Shown here piece after piece: positions 8,929-16,968 of a stretch of 64,000 bases of DNA. Each line of letters begins with the position of its first letter. Position 1 is the first letter of the stretch. Where the stretch lies: positions 740,937 to 804,936 of the forward strand of contig NZ_FOTB01000001.1 in the NCBI RefSeq assembly GCF_900114445.1, in the 5' to 3' direction. Below the pieces are notes generated by a model. The model did no database searches and was not told the DNA's origin. It saw only the letters and a list, made by a program, of their open reading frames with translations. Source of the stretch: Salinicoccus halodurans (GTDB lineage Bacteria > Bacillota > Bacilli > Staphylococcales > Salinicoccaceae). The position numbers were made by a program, and so were the translations under genes.

Positions 8929-9405
8929 GTGGTATCATTAATCGTATGCCATGCAGACCAGAATGTCATCGGCTTTAAAAATAAAATGCCGTGGCATCTG
9001 CCGGTAGATTTGAAGCACGTAAAAAAATTGACTGAAGGCAATACCATCGTGATGGGAAGAAAAACTTTCGAATCACTCGGCAGACCGCTTCCGAACCGCA
9101 GAAATGTGATTCTTACCAGAAATGACGATTACGAAGCCGAAGGTGCAGATATCATCCATGATATAGAAGAAATCAAAGACCTTCCGGGAAAAATATTCAT
9201 TTTCGGGGGTAGCGGTATATACCACCAGACCATGGATCTCGTTGATGAAATGTATGTTACACGCATTCATGAAACATTTGCGGGTGATACCTTTTTCCCT
9301 GACTATGATCTGAGTGGATGGGAAGTTGCCGGCAGACAGGAAGGCACTGTTGACGGGAAGAATAAATACCCTCATGAATTTCTGAAATTAACCAGAAAAA
9401 TTTAA
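8929..9405 (+). CDS. folA: Dihydrofolate reductase
   Basis: 158 residues from GTG 8929 behind AGGAGG. It reduces dihydrofolate with NADPH. The active-site acid Asp27 (LPVDLKH), the NADPH-binding GRKTFESLG and the FGGSG loop are visible. Numbering aligns with S. aureus DHFR without gaps through the FGG loop, and position 98 is Tyr (SGIY). In S. aureus, Phe98 is the trimethoprim-sensitive residue and F98Y confers resistance; His30 is the wild-type residue here. Reduced trimethoprim sensitivity is therefore a reasonable inference, not proof. Confidence 0.95.
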   Translation: MVSLIVCHADQNVIGFKNKMPWHLPVDLKHVKKLTEGNTIVMGRKTFESLGRPLPNRRNVILTRNDDYEAEGADIIHDIEEIKDLPGKIFIFGGSGIYHQTMDLVDEMYVTRIHETFAGDTFFPDYDLSGWEVAGRQEGTVDGKNKYPHEFLKLTRKI

Positions 9406-9424
9406 TCCCTGGATGTGTTTGCAG

Positions 9425-9967
9425 ATGAATATTTGGAAATGGCTGTTCTTCATCCTCCTGTTGTTTAACATCATAGTCGCTGCCAGTCTGATATTCATGC
9501 TGAGCAGCAGTTACGGAACACCTGAAGAAGAGGATAATTATTCCGGCGGAAGTTCGGGTATAGAAATAAAGATGACGAATGATGCAGTGGAATCCCTGAT
9601 TATGGATACAATAGAAGATGAAAGTCTTTCGCTCGAGATCAGTGAGTCGGGCATTGAACTTCTATCCCGGAATAATATATACGGAATCAGCGTAGATGCT
9701 TCTTTTATCCTTGAGCCGGTATCAACAGGTGATACAATAGTATTTGAAGTATCGGATATAGATATAGCGAATATACCATTGTCCCAGAATGCATTGTATT
9801 CGATCATCCGATCCCAGAGCGATCTTCCTGAAGGGATTTCATTCTCTGAAGACGAACGCGCGCTGGTTATCGATACTGCTTTATTCGACGGGGCTGCAGG
9901 ACTTGATATGAAAGTCGATTCAATTGATTACGAAAACAATGAATGGTATTTTTCAATGGAAAGATAA
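9425..9967 (+). CDS. YpmS-like membrane-anchored protein (DUF2140)
   Basis: 180 residues from the ATG at 9425, which gives a clean N-terminal anchor (WKWLFFILLLFNIIVAAS) after MNI. An in-frame ATG at 9413 is possible; neither has a strong RBS. The rest is extracytoplasmic and rich in beta strands and acidic residues. It resembles B. subtilis YpmS by size, topology and position after the folate genes. No catalytic motif is visible and the function is unknown. It is followed within 18 bases by msrA, so it may be part of a cell-envelope or redox-stress transcript. Confidence 0.7.
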   Translation: MNIWKWLFFILLLFNIIVAASLIFMLSSSYGTPEEEDNYSGGSSGIEIKMTNDAVESLIMDTIEDESLSLEISESGIELLSRNNIYGISVDASFILEPVSTGDTIVFEVSDIDIANIPLSQNALYSIIRSQSDLPEGISFSEDERALVIDTALFDGAAGLDMKVDSIDYENNEWYFSMER

Positions 9968-9984
9968 TAGATGAGGTGATTAAT

Positions 9985-10506
9985 TTGTCAACAGCAACAC
10001 TCGCAGGAGGATGCTTCTGGTGCCTTGTGAAACCGTTTGACCAGTTTGATGGTGTGAACAGTGTGGTTTCCGGCTATTCCAACGGGCACGTGGAAAACCC
10101 TTCTTATCAGGAAGTATCAACAGGAACAACCGGTCATGTAGAGGCCGTGCAGATTGATTTTGACGAATCGGTCATGTCCTATAAAGAATTATTGGATATT
10201 TTCTTTAAAACGTTCGATCCTACGGATAATACAGGACAATTTGGAGACAGAGGTCCCATGTATGAACCTGCAATCTTTTATCATGATGAAACACAAAAGG
10301 AAACAGCTGAAGAAATAATAAAGGAATTGGATGAACAGAAAATTTTTTCACAACCGATAAATACACCTGTTCTCCCATATAAGAACTTCTATCGCGCAGA
10401 AGATGAACATCAGGATTTCTACCAGACCAACAGCGGTCACTATAACGCATATTACAAAGGATCCGGAAGAAAATCTTTCGTAGAAAATCATTGGGGAGTG
10501 AATTAA
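9985..10506 (+). CDS. msrA: Peptide methionine (S)-S-oxide reductase MsrA
   Basis: 173 residues from TTG 9985, chosen because GATGAGGTGA lies 8 bases upstream and the protein then begins STATLAGGCFWC, as MsrA proteins do. Cys10 in GCFWC is the catalytic nucleophile. The family motif SGYSNGHVENPSYQEV follows. It repairs the S epimer of oxidised methionine using thioredoxin. msrB follows after 3 bases, giving repair of both epimers from one message. Confidence 0.95.
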   Translation: MSTATLAGGCFWCLVKPFDQFDGVNSVVSGYSNGHVENPSYQEVSTGTTGHVEAVQIDFDESVMSYKELLDIFFKTFDPTDNTGQFGDRGPMYEPAIFYHDETQKETAEEIIKELDEQKIFSQPINTPVLPYKNFYRAEDEHQDFYQTNSGHYNAYYKGSGRKSFVENHWGVN

Positions 10507-10509
10507 TAT

Positions 10510-10935
10510 ATGACTCTTAAAAAGGATATCAATGAACTGTCACAGGCAGAATTTAATGTAATGAAAGAAAATGGGACAGAACCACCGTTCCAAAACGAAT
10601 ACTGGAACCATTATGAAGATGGTTTATATGTAGATAAAATAAGCGGCAAACCTTTATTTACTTCACGCGATAAATTTGCATCCGACTGCGGATGGCCGAG
10701 TTTTGCAAAGTCCATATCAGAAGATGTATCAGAACACTTTGATGATTCATTCGGCATGAGGCGGACCGAAGTAAGGAGCGAGACATCCGACAGCCATCTC
10801 GGCCATGTATTTCCAGATGGACCAAAAGAGCTGGGCGGACTCCGCTACTGTATCAATTCTGCATCGCTCACTTTCATTCCAAAAAATCAGCTTGAAGAAA
10901 AAGGGTACAGCGAATATATTCGTTTGTTAGACTGA
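10510..10935 (+). CDS. msrB: Peptide methionine (R)-S-oxide reductase MsrB
   Basis: 141 residues. The catalytic Cys is in [12 protein letters not shown] near the C-terminus; SDCGWPSF and [11 protein letters not shown] are typical MsrB motifs. The zinc-binding CxxC pairs found in many MsrB proteins are absent, as in the shorter staphylococcal form. It reduces methionine-R-sulfoxide in proteins. It lies 3 bases after msrA and just upstream of crr, the same order as in S. aureus. Confidence 0.95.
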   Translation: MTLKKDINELSQAEFNVMKENGTEPPFQNEYWNHYEDGLYVDKISGKPLFTSRDKFASDCGWPSFAKSISEDVSEHFDDSFGMRRTEVRSETSDSHLGHVFPDGPKELGGLRYCINSASLTFIPKNQLEEKGYSEYIRLLD

Positions 10936-10981
10936 TTCAAAGGCTATTGTGTATAAAAAATGAAAACAGGAGATGAGTCAA

Positions 10982-11482
10982 ATGTTTAAAAATCTATTTG
11001 GTAAGAAAGAAGAAGTAGACAAGACCCTCGAAATAAAAAGTCCGATGAACGGCAGTTATGTTCCGCTTGAAGAGATTCCTGACCCCGTGTTTGCAGAGAA
11101 GATGATGGGCGAAGGATTCGGCATAGAACCCACTGACGGAGAAGTTGCAGCGCCTGTCGCAGGAGTGATCATGCAGGTGTTCCCAACGAATCATGCCGTG
11201 GGCATAAAGACAGACAACGGTGTGGAAGTCCTGATCCATATAGGGCTTGAAACCGTAGCCATGGAAGGTAGAGGATTCGAAGGTTTCGTTTCAGAAGGAG
11301 ACAGAGTGGAAGTCGGTGACAAGCTCGTTGTCTTCGATGTCGATCTTGTAAAGGAAGAGGCTAACAGCACTATCTCACCGGTCATCATCACCAACAGCGA
11401 TGAAATGGCGTCATTTAACATCGAGCCTGTCACTGAAGCTGTAAAAGGTGAAACAGTAGTTGTCAATGTCACTGTCAAATAA
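10982..11482 (+). CDS. crr: PTS glucose-type EIIA component
   Basis: 166 residues from ATG 10982, which has AGGAG nine bases upstream; the ATG at 10973 is directly on the RBS and was rejected. The phosphoryl-accepting His lies in VLIHIGLETV; the second active-site His lies in PTNHAVGIKT. EIIA-Glc passes phosphate from HPr to EIIB/EIIC of sugar permeases. The gene is unlinked to a permease here, as in S. aureus, so it may serve several transporters. It ends overlapping the next start by one base. Confidence 0.95.
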   Translation: MFKNLFGKKEEVDKTLEIKSPMNGSYVPLEEIPDPVFAEKMMGEGFGIEPTDGEVAAPVAGVIMQVFPTNHAVGIKTDNGVEVLIHIGLETVAMEGRGFEGFVSEGDRVEVGDKLVVFDVDLVKEEANSTISPVIITNSDEMASFNIEPVTEAVKGETVVVNVTVK

Positions 11483-11703
11483 TGAAAAATTATTCCTATT
11501 ACCATTATATCAAGACACGGCGGGGTGAGAAATCCGATATCGGCCGCCTCGCTGCCCTGATTTTTGAAGACACAATGTTTCCAAAAGATGCTGTTGATTA
11601 TTCGGAAGTGTCCGACTATCTTGAACGGCACCCATATGCAGGTATGTCTTTGACTGTCTATGACGAATCCTATGAAGATTACCAGAATTGGCTGCAGCAT
11701 TAA
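11482..11703 (+). CDS. YozE-family small protein (UPF0346)
   Basis: 73 residues with the YozE pattern: aromatic N-terminus YSYYHYIKTRRG, then the segment LIFEDTMFPKDA and a C-terminal YEDYQNWLQ. Soluble and helical. The ATG overlaps the crr stop (TAATG), so it is translationally coupled to crr. Structures of the family resemble small helical DNA-binding or interaction folds, but no function is known. Confidence 0.85.
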   Translation: MKNYSYYHYIKTRRGEKSDIGRLAALIFEDTMFPKDAVDYSEVSDYLERHPYAGMSLTVYDESYEDYQNWLQH

Positions 11704-11733
11704 ATTAATATACAAGCTAAAGGAGAACAAAAA

Positions 11734-12447
11734 ATGAGTATTCACATTAACGCAAAAAAAGGCGACATCGCAGATACAATCTTACTTCCGGGAGACCCGC
11801 TCAGAGCAAAGTACATTGCTGAAAATTTCCTTGATGATGTTGTATGTTATAACGAAGTACGCAACATGCTCGGTTTTACAGGTTACTATAAAGGCAAGCG
11901 CATTTCTGTCCAGGGTACAGGGATGGGGGTTCCGTCAATCTCCATCTATATCCACGAGCTCATGGAAGAGTACGGGGTTAAAAACCTGATACGTGTGGGT
12001 ACATGCGGGGCAATCCAGAAAGATGTCAAAGTACGCGATGTCATTTTGGCACAGAGTGCGTCCAGTGACTCCTATCAGAACAGGAAATTGTTCAAAAATA
12101 TCGAATATGCACCAACTTCCGATTTCGAGCTCCTTTTATCCAGCTACAATGAAGCGAAGAAAAAAGGTCTGGAGATCAAAGTCGGCAATGTCTTCACTGC
12201 TGACTCATTCTATGACGAAAACGGAAATATTGAGCAGCTCGCAGAATATGGCGTCCTTGCACTTGAAATGGAGTCCAGCGCCCTTTTCACAATCAGCAAA
12301 AAATTCGATGCCCGTGCACTGTCAATCCTGACTGTCTCAGATCATATATTGACTGGAGAAGCAACATCCAGTGAAGAGCGTCAAACTACATTCAATGATA
12401 TGATTGAAGTGGCACTTGATGCAGCAGTACCATTTATAGAAGCATAA
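11734..12447 (+). CDS. deoD: Purine nucleoside phosphorylase DeoD-type
   Basis: 237 residues. It cleaves purine (deoxy)nucleosides with phosphate to free base and (deoxy)ribose-1-phosphate. The phosphate-binding [12 protein letters not shown], the trimer/hexamer motif VGTCGAI and the substrate loop EMESSALF with its Glu-Met-Glu are clear, as is [19 protein letters not shown] precedes ATG 11734. A terminator follows, so it closes the transcript that includes crr. Confidence 0.95.
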   Translation: MSIHINAKKGDIADTILLPGDPLRAKYIAENFLDDVVCYNEVRNMLGFTGYYKGKRISVQGTGMGVPSISIYIHELMEEYGVKNLIRVGTCGAIQKDVKVRDVILAQSASSDSYQNRKLFKNIEYAPTSDFELLLSSYNEAKKKGLEIKVGNVFTADSFYDENGNIEQLAEYGVLALEMESSALFTISKKFDARALSILTVSDHILTGEATSSEERQTTFNDMIEVALDAAVPFIEA

Positions 12448-12465
12448 AAAGCCGACCGGCTGGGA

Positions 12466-12499
12466 GCAGGAAGGTGGATGCCTTTCTGTTCTTTTTCTT
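12466..12499 (+). terminator. Terminator after deoD
   Basis: CAGGAAGG pairs with CCTTTCTG around a short loop (one wobble), followed by GTTCTTTTTCTTT. Confidence 0.65.
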
Positions 12500-12563
12500 T
12501 AAATTCAATACATAAACTGTTAAACTATTATGTAATTATTCCAGTAGAAATTAGGTGTGAATT

Positions 12564-14234
12564 TTGAACGAGGATCAAAAGGATAAAAAATCAGTCGAAG
12601 GTGGCGGACGCCGCATAAGTATAAACTTATTCTGGTTCATCATCATCATGCTGACGGCTGTAATTTCTACAGCTATAGTGACCGCCCTCAGCCTCGAAGC
12701 AGGTTCAGAAAAGGCGGTCAATGTCGGAACAGACACAAGAAGTGAGTTTGCCAAGCTTTACAATGTATATGATACGATTACATCAGAATATTATACTGAG
12801 GTGGACAGGGATGCCCTGATAGAATCTTCGATTGAAGGAATGGTCGAGGGTCTGGATGATCCCTACAGTGAATATATGAATAAAGATGAAACAGCCCAAT
12901 TCCAGGAATCGGTGACGGGTGATTTTGAAGGCATCGGTGCAGAAGTGATGCAGGAAGGCAACCGCATCATCATCACATCTCCTATGAAAGGTTCGCCTGC
13001 TGAGGAAGCAGGCATAGAACCCGGCGATCAGATTGTCGCAGTGGATGGTGAATCCACCGAGGGAATGACGACCCATGAAGCAGTGCAGCTTATCCGCGGT
13101 GAAAAAGGAACAGATGTAGTCCTTTCCATTGTCCGCGGCGAAGGCGAACCGATGGATATTACAGTAACACGGGATACGATCCATATTGAAAGTGTAACTT
13201 ATGAAGTCGTAGAGGGCGTTGCTCATATCAGTGTCAACAGATTCCAGCAGGGGACCACCGAAGAATTTGAAAAAAGTCTGAACCAGGCTGCCGAAGATGA
13301 AGTTGAAGATGTAATCATCGACTTCCGTTACAACCCAGGCGGTCTGCTTGATGAAGCAGTATCCATGATCAACCAATTCGTCGACCAAGGACAGACTGCA
13401 CTCTATCTTGAAGATAACTCCGGTGAAAGAACGGAAATTCTCACAGAGAATGAATCGAACCCAAGCACTGAAGATATGAATGTGTATATATTGATCAATG
13501 AGGGTTCTGCAAGTGCATCTGAAGTATTTACCGGCGCCATGAATGATCTGAAAGAGGATGTCACCATTGCAGGTACACGTTCATTCGGCAAAGGTGTTGT
13601 ACAGAGGACACAGGAATTCGGCGATAATTCCATGCTCAAATACACGAATACCAAATGGCTCACGCCTGATGGCACATGGATTCATGAAAAAGGGATCACG
13701 CCGGATATAAAACTGGTCAATCCTGATTATTACCGTGTGGATATGCTTAGTGAAGAGGAAGTTTATTCCGAAGGTCAATCCAATGAAAAAGTGACTTCTA
13801 TAAAAGTCGCCCTGGATACACTCGGTTATGAAATCAGTGACTTCAACACGACATTCACACCGGCACTGACAGCTGCTGTCATGAACTTCCAAAGTGAACA
13901 GGGACTGGAACAGACCGGCGATGTAACCGGAGAAACGTCTATAGCTCTGATGAGTGAACTTAGAGATTATATCAATGAAAATGATGCTCAGCTCAACTAT
14001 TTGGTAGACTTCATAAATGACGAATATTCCGAGGAAGAAATCGAACAGCAGGCGGCCGAGAATGCTCAGCATATTGAAATCGAACGCAACACCCCGGAAG
14101 AAGAATCCGAAGGAGAATCCAATGAGTCAGAAGAAGAGTCCACTGAAGAGGGCTCCGGACAATCTGACGAACAGGAGAATGCCCCCGAAGAAGAATCCAC
14201 TGAGGAAGACTCAGAGACGGAGGGTACTGAATAA
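12564..14234 (+). CDS. ctpA: Carboxy-terminal processing protease CtpA (S41, PDZ, PG-binding)
   Basis: 556 residues from TTG 12564 (TTAGGTGTG upstream). Order: basic start, one transmembrane anchor (about residues 20-45, INLFWFIIIMLTAVIS), helical lid, PDZ domain (about 125-205, SPAEEAGIEPGD), S41 peptidase domain with the Ser in GSASASE (about 315-319) and Lys343 in FGKGVV, then a peptidoglycan-binding domain (about 410-475). The last 50 or so residues are an unusual run of Glu, Ser and Asp, much longer than I expect in S. aureus CtpA. It acts outside the membrane on proteins with exposed C-termini. It may suit a salt-adapted cell surface (inference). Confidence 0.93.
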   Translation: MNEDQKDKKSVEGGGRRISINLFWFIIIMLTAVISTAIVTALSLEAGSEKAVNVGTDTRSEFAKLYNVYDTITSEYYTEVDRDALIESSIEGMVEGLDDPYSEYMNKDETAQFQESVTGDFEGIGAEVMQEGNRIIITSPMKGSPAEEAGIEPGDQIVAVDGESTEGMTTHEAVQLIRGEKGTDVVLSIVRGEGEPMDITVTRDTIHIESVTYEVVEGVAHISVNRFQQGTTEEFEKSLNQAAEDEVEDVIIDFRYNPGGLLDEAVSMINQFVDQGQTALYLEDNSGERTEILTENESNPSTEDMNVYILINEGSASASEVFTGAMNDLKEDVTIAGTRSFGKGVVQRTQEFGDNSMLKYTNTKWLTPDGTWIHEKGITPDIKLVNPDYYRVDMLSEEEVYSEGQSNEKVTSIKVALDTLGYEISDFNTTFTPALTAAVMNFQSEQGLEQTGDVTGETSIALMSELRDYINENDAQLNYLVDFINDEYSEEEIEQQAAENAQHIEIERNTPEEESEGESNESEEESTEEGSGQSDEQENAPEEESTEEDSETEGTE

Positions 14235-14238
14235 CATC

Positions 14239-14276
14239 AAAGCCGCATGAACATATATGTTTGTGCGGCTTTATAT
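14239..14276 (+). terminator. Hairpin after ctpA, probable terminator
   Basis: AAAGCCGCA and TGCGGCTTT form a perfect 9-pair stem with an AT-rich loop that can extend the pairing; the T tail is weak (TTTATATT). Confidence 0.6.
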
Positions 14277-14333
14277 TGTGCAATTGTGCCAAATAGTTTA
14301 AAGTATTTAGCATAATAGAGTATGGAGGATATT

Positions 14334-15410
14334 ATGGATTCCAAAAAAAGAAAAGTCGTTCTTACGGGCGGCGGCACCGTAGGGCATGTAATGCTTAATA
14401 AACTTCTGATTCCCGGACTGTTCAACAGAGACGTCGAGCCTGTATATATCGGCTCCAAGAAGGGTATAGAAAAAGAAATAATCAGTGCAACTTCGATTAA
14501 ATATTTCAATATCTCAAGTGGTAAGCTGAGACGTTATATTTCAGTTGAAAACGCAAAAGATGTTTTTAAAGTAATAAAAGGCATCTTCGATGCCAGAAAG
14601 ATACTGAAGAGGGAACAGCCTGAATTCGTATTTTCAAAAGGCGGATTTGTGAGTGTGCCTGTTGTACTTGCTGCAAAATCCCTTAACATCCCGGTCTACA
14701 TCCATGAATCCGATATTACGCCAGGTCTTGCCAATAAAATAGCCAGTAAATTTGCGACCAGGATATTTGTTACATTTAAAAAAACCCTGGATTATCTGCC
14801 GGAAGGCAAATCTGAATATCTCGGCCCGGTCATCAGGGATGAGTTGAAAAGAGGATACTCCCGCATCGGATACGAAATGACAGAATTCACTCCCGAAAAG
14901 CAGATTATGCTGGTCATGGGCGGCTCCCTCGGCTCAAAATCAATCAATCAGTTCGTCAGAAATAACTTGGAGTCGCTGCTCGAAGAATGGCAGATTATCC
15001 ATCTCTGCGGCAGAGGAAACTATGATCCTTCCCTTGAGAGGGAAGGATACAGACAATATGAATTTGTCAAAAGAGAACTGCCTCACCTTATAAAGATATC
15101 CGATCTTATTGTCGGACGGAGTGGATCAAACGCTATATATGAGTTCCTTCTCAATGAAAAACCGATGATCCTCATCCCGCTGCCTCTGTCCCAAAGCAGG
15201 GGAGACCAGATGGAGAATGCGGAATTCTTTAAGGAGAAAGGATATGCAGAAGTGATTCAGGAAAGTGACTTAAACCTGGAAGCGTTCAATCGTAGTGCAT
15301 CCAGAATAGAAGACAACAGGAGTGAAATTATCGCAAGAATGAAAGGGTTTGAAGGAGGGTTCAAGCCTGAAAACCTTGTCGATCGATTGCTCAGCAAGGA
15401 GGAAAAATAG
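14334..15410 (+). CDS. murG: UDP-GlcNAc--lipid I GlcNAc transferase MurG
   Basis: 358 residues from ATG 14334, five bases after GGAGG; the ATG at 14322 overlaps that RBS. The acceptor-side glycine loop TGGGTVGHV and the donor-side GRSGSNAIYEF plus PLPLSQSRGDQMENA are typical GT28 motifs of the staphylococcal MurG type. It adds GlcNAc to lipid I on the inner membrane face, giving lipid II. Its TAG overlaps the GTG of the PAP2 gene, which suggests coupled synthesis of MurG and a lipid phosphatase. The same pair precedes arlRS in S. aureus. Confidence 0.95.
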   Translation: MDSKKRKVVLTGGGTVGHVMLNKLLIPGLFNRDVEPVYIGSKKGIEKEIISATSIKYFNISSGKLRRYISVENAKDVFKVIKGIFDARKILKREQPEFVFSKGGFVSVPVVLAAKSLNIPVYIHESDITPGLANKIASKFATRIFVTFKKTLDYLPEGKSEYLGPVIRDELKRGYSRIGYEMTEFTPEKQIMLVMGGSLGSKSINQFVRNNLESLLEEWQIIHLCGRGNYDPSLEREGYRQYEFVKRELPHLIKISDLIVGRSGSNAIYEFLLNEKPMILIPLPLSQSRGDQMENAEFFKEKGYAEVIQESDLNLEAFNRSASRIEDNRSEIIARMKGFEGGFKPENLVDRLLSKEEK

Positions 15411-16036
15411 TGAGTCGGACAAAAAAACTATCATTATTTCTTGTATTCACACTGATATTTGGAGTGATCGCCTACTTTCATGAATCCAGAGTGGGGAAAT
15501 GGATTGATACCGAGGTCTATGAGTTCATCTATGCTTCCGAAAGCTTCATCACTACGGCTCTGATGCTCGGCTTTACACAGGTCGGCGAAGTATTATCAAT
15601 GGTGATTCTGTCTTTGATAATGATTACTATTTTAATGTTATATAAACTTAAATTTCATACACTTTTCCTGATTGTTACAATGCTGGCAAGCAGCATCCTG
15701 ATTCCTGTAACTAAAAACACCTTTGACCGAGAAAGACCTTCGTTATTAAGGCTGATTGATATTACCGGATTCAGTTTCCCCAGCGGACACGCTATGGGCT
15801 CCTCGATATTTTTCGGATCACTTTCGGTAATCATTAAAAACAGCGGGCTGCGGAGTAAAGGATTGTTGTATGCACTTTGCGGCTTCTTCATACTGATGAT
15901 ATCGTCTTCGAGAGTTTATCTTGGTGTCCATTATCCAACGGATGTCATCGCAGGAATCGTTGCGGGAACAATGGTTGTACTTGCAACTACAATGATTTTT
16001 CATAAAAGGCTTGACAGTCTGAGAATAACTGGATAG
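15410..16036 (+). CDS. PAP2-family membrane phosphatase (PgpB-like)
   Basis: 208 residues with about six membrane segments. The three phosphatase signature motifs are present: KNTFDRERP (motif 1), PSGH (motif 2) and SRVYLGVHYPTD (motif 3, catalytic His and Asp). GTG start overlaps the murG stop, with AAGGAGG upstream. Such enzymes dephosphorylate undecaprenyl pyrophosphate or phosphatidylglycerophosphate at the outer membrane leaflet. Coupling with murG favours a role in lipid carrier recycling; in S. aureus this locus is called pgpB. Substrate is inference. Confidence 0.88.
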   Translation: MSRTKKLSLFLVFTLIFGVIAYFHESRVGKWIDTEVYEFIYASESFITTALMLGFTQVGEVLSMVILSLIMITILMLYKLKFHTLFLIVTMLASSILIPVTKNTFDRERPSLLRLIDITGFSFPSGHAMGSSIFFGSLSVIIKNSGLRSKGLLYALCGFFILMISSSRVYLGVHYPTDVIAGIVAGTMVVLATTMIFHKRLDSLRITG

Positions 16037-16039
16037 AAT
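16011..16039 (+). promoter_or_regulatory. Consensus sigma-A promoter of the IsrR-like sRNA
   Basis: TTGACA (16011-16016), a 17-base spacer and TAGAAT (16034-16039) overlap the end of the PAP2 gene. The expected start is near 16046, inside the Fur box. Confidence 0.75.
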
Positions 16040-16044
16040 GTAAT

Positions 16045-16059
16045 TGAAAATGATTATCA
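16045..16059 (+). promoter_or_regulatory. Fur box
   Basis: TGAAAATGATTATCA matches the 7-1-7 Fur consensus TGATAATNATTATCA at 14 of 15 counted positions (one mismatch). It covers the predicted transcription start, so iron-loaded Fur would block the promoter. Confidence 0.75.
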
Positions 16060-16166
16060 ATGAGAATGAATAAGCCCCCCTTATTTAAAAGATCATTTTC
16101 AAACCAGAGGAATATATCCAACACACATACGACAGCGTCTAATTTTTGGGCGCTGTCTTTTTTATA
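16046..16166 (+). ncRNA. isrR: Fur-regulated small RNA, probable IsrR orthologue
   Basis: About 120 nt between the PAP2 (pgpB) and arlR genes, the locus of the S. aureus iron-sparing sRNA IsrR. It has its own promoter, Fur box and terminator and no convincing ORF. The 5' half folds into a hairpin: GAAAATGAT (16046-16054) pairs with ATCATTTTC (16092-16100), and inside it AATAAG (16069-16074) pairs with CTTATT (16080-16085), presenting a loop of five C. C-rich loops are the seed regions of IsrR and act on G-rich ribosome sites of iron-using enzyme mRNAs. Identity is inferred from position and design, not from alignment. Confidence 0.7.
16129..16166 (+). terminator. Terminator of the IsrR-like sRNA
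   Basis: GACAGCG pairs with CGCTGTC around an AT-rich loop and is followed by TTTTTT. Confidence 0.85.
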
Positions 16167-16293
16167 TTCTGGAACCGGATATAATGGATAAGGATTTTTC
16201 ATCAGAGAGACGGTTTTCTCATGACACATTTAACTTTTTCCATAGAACACTTAAAATGATATGATATGAAAAACAGAAGATAGGAAGATGCAT

Positions 16294-16968
16294 ATGAAAC
16301 ATATTTTGGTCGTAGAGGATGAGATCAATCTCGCGCGGTTCATTGAACTGGAACTTGTTCACGAAGGATACACCGTGACACTCTCGGATAATGGCACAGA
16401 CGGCCTGGAAAAAGCTTTGGATAATGAATATGAATGCATCCTGCTCGATTTGATGCTTCCTGAGCTGAACGGGCTTGAAGTCTGCAGAAGAATTCGGAAA
16501 GTCAAGGATGTCCCCATCGTAATCATCACTGCAAAAGGGGAAACTTATGATAAAGTAGTCGGGCTTGATTACGGAGCGGATGATTACATCGTAAAACCTT
16601 TTGAAATAGAGGAACTGCTTGCCCGGATCCGTGTCATCATGAGACGTTCTGCGAATTCTGAAGAAAAACAGGAAATTCTGGAGCTTTACGGGATTTCAAT
16701 AGACACTTCAGCCTACAGGGTTACAATTGAGGGCGAGGATGTTGAACTTACCAAGACAGAATATGAACTGCTTCATCTCCTTGTTAAAAATGCCGGCATC
16801 GTCCTCCAGAGGGAAACTATCCTGAATCATGTATGGGGATATGAAAGTGAAGTTGAAACAAATGTCGTAGATGTGTATATCAGATATCTGCGCAATAAAC
16901 TAAAGCCCTTTAATAAGCACAAGTACATTGAAACAGTACGCGGGGTTGGATATGTGATCCGGGCATGA
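16294..16968 (+). CDS. arlR: Response regulator ArlR
   Basis: 224 residues from ATG 16294 (AGGAAG six bases upstream; the ATG at 16288 is too close). OmpR/PhoB class: receiver domain with acidic pair in VVEDE, phospho-Asp in ILLDLMLP, and conserved Lys in YIVKPF; winged-helix DNA-binding domain with the recognition region [17 protein letters not shown]. It closely follows my memory of S. aureus ArlR, which with ArlS controls adhesion, autolysis, metal limitation responses and the MgrA cascade. Its stop overlaps the arlS ATG (ATGA). Confidence 0.95.
   Translation: MKHILVVEDEINLARFIELELVHEGYTVTLSDNGTDGLEKALDNEYECILLDLMLPELNGLEVCRRIRKVKDVPIVIITAKGETYDKVVGLDYGADDYIVKPFEIEELLARIRVIMRRSANSEEKQEILELYGISIDTSAYRVTIEGEDVELTKTEYELLHLLVKNAGIVLQRETILNHVWGYESEVETNVVDVYIRYLRNKLKPFNKHKYIETVRGVGYVIRA

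Noticed and set aside
15987-16229. 80-residue minus-strand ORF over the sRNA locus
   Set aside because: No RBS, no family, and it runs across the PAP2 gene end, the Fur box and the sRNA terminator.
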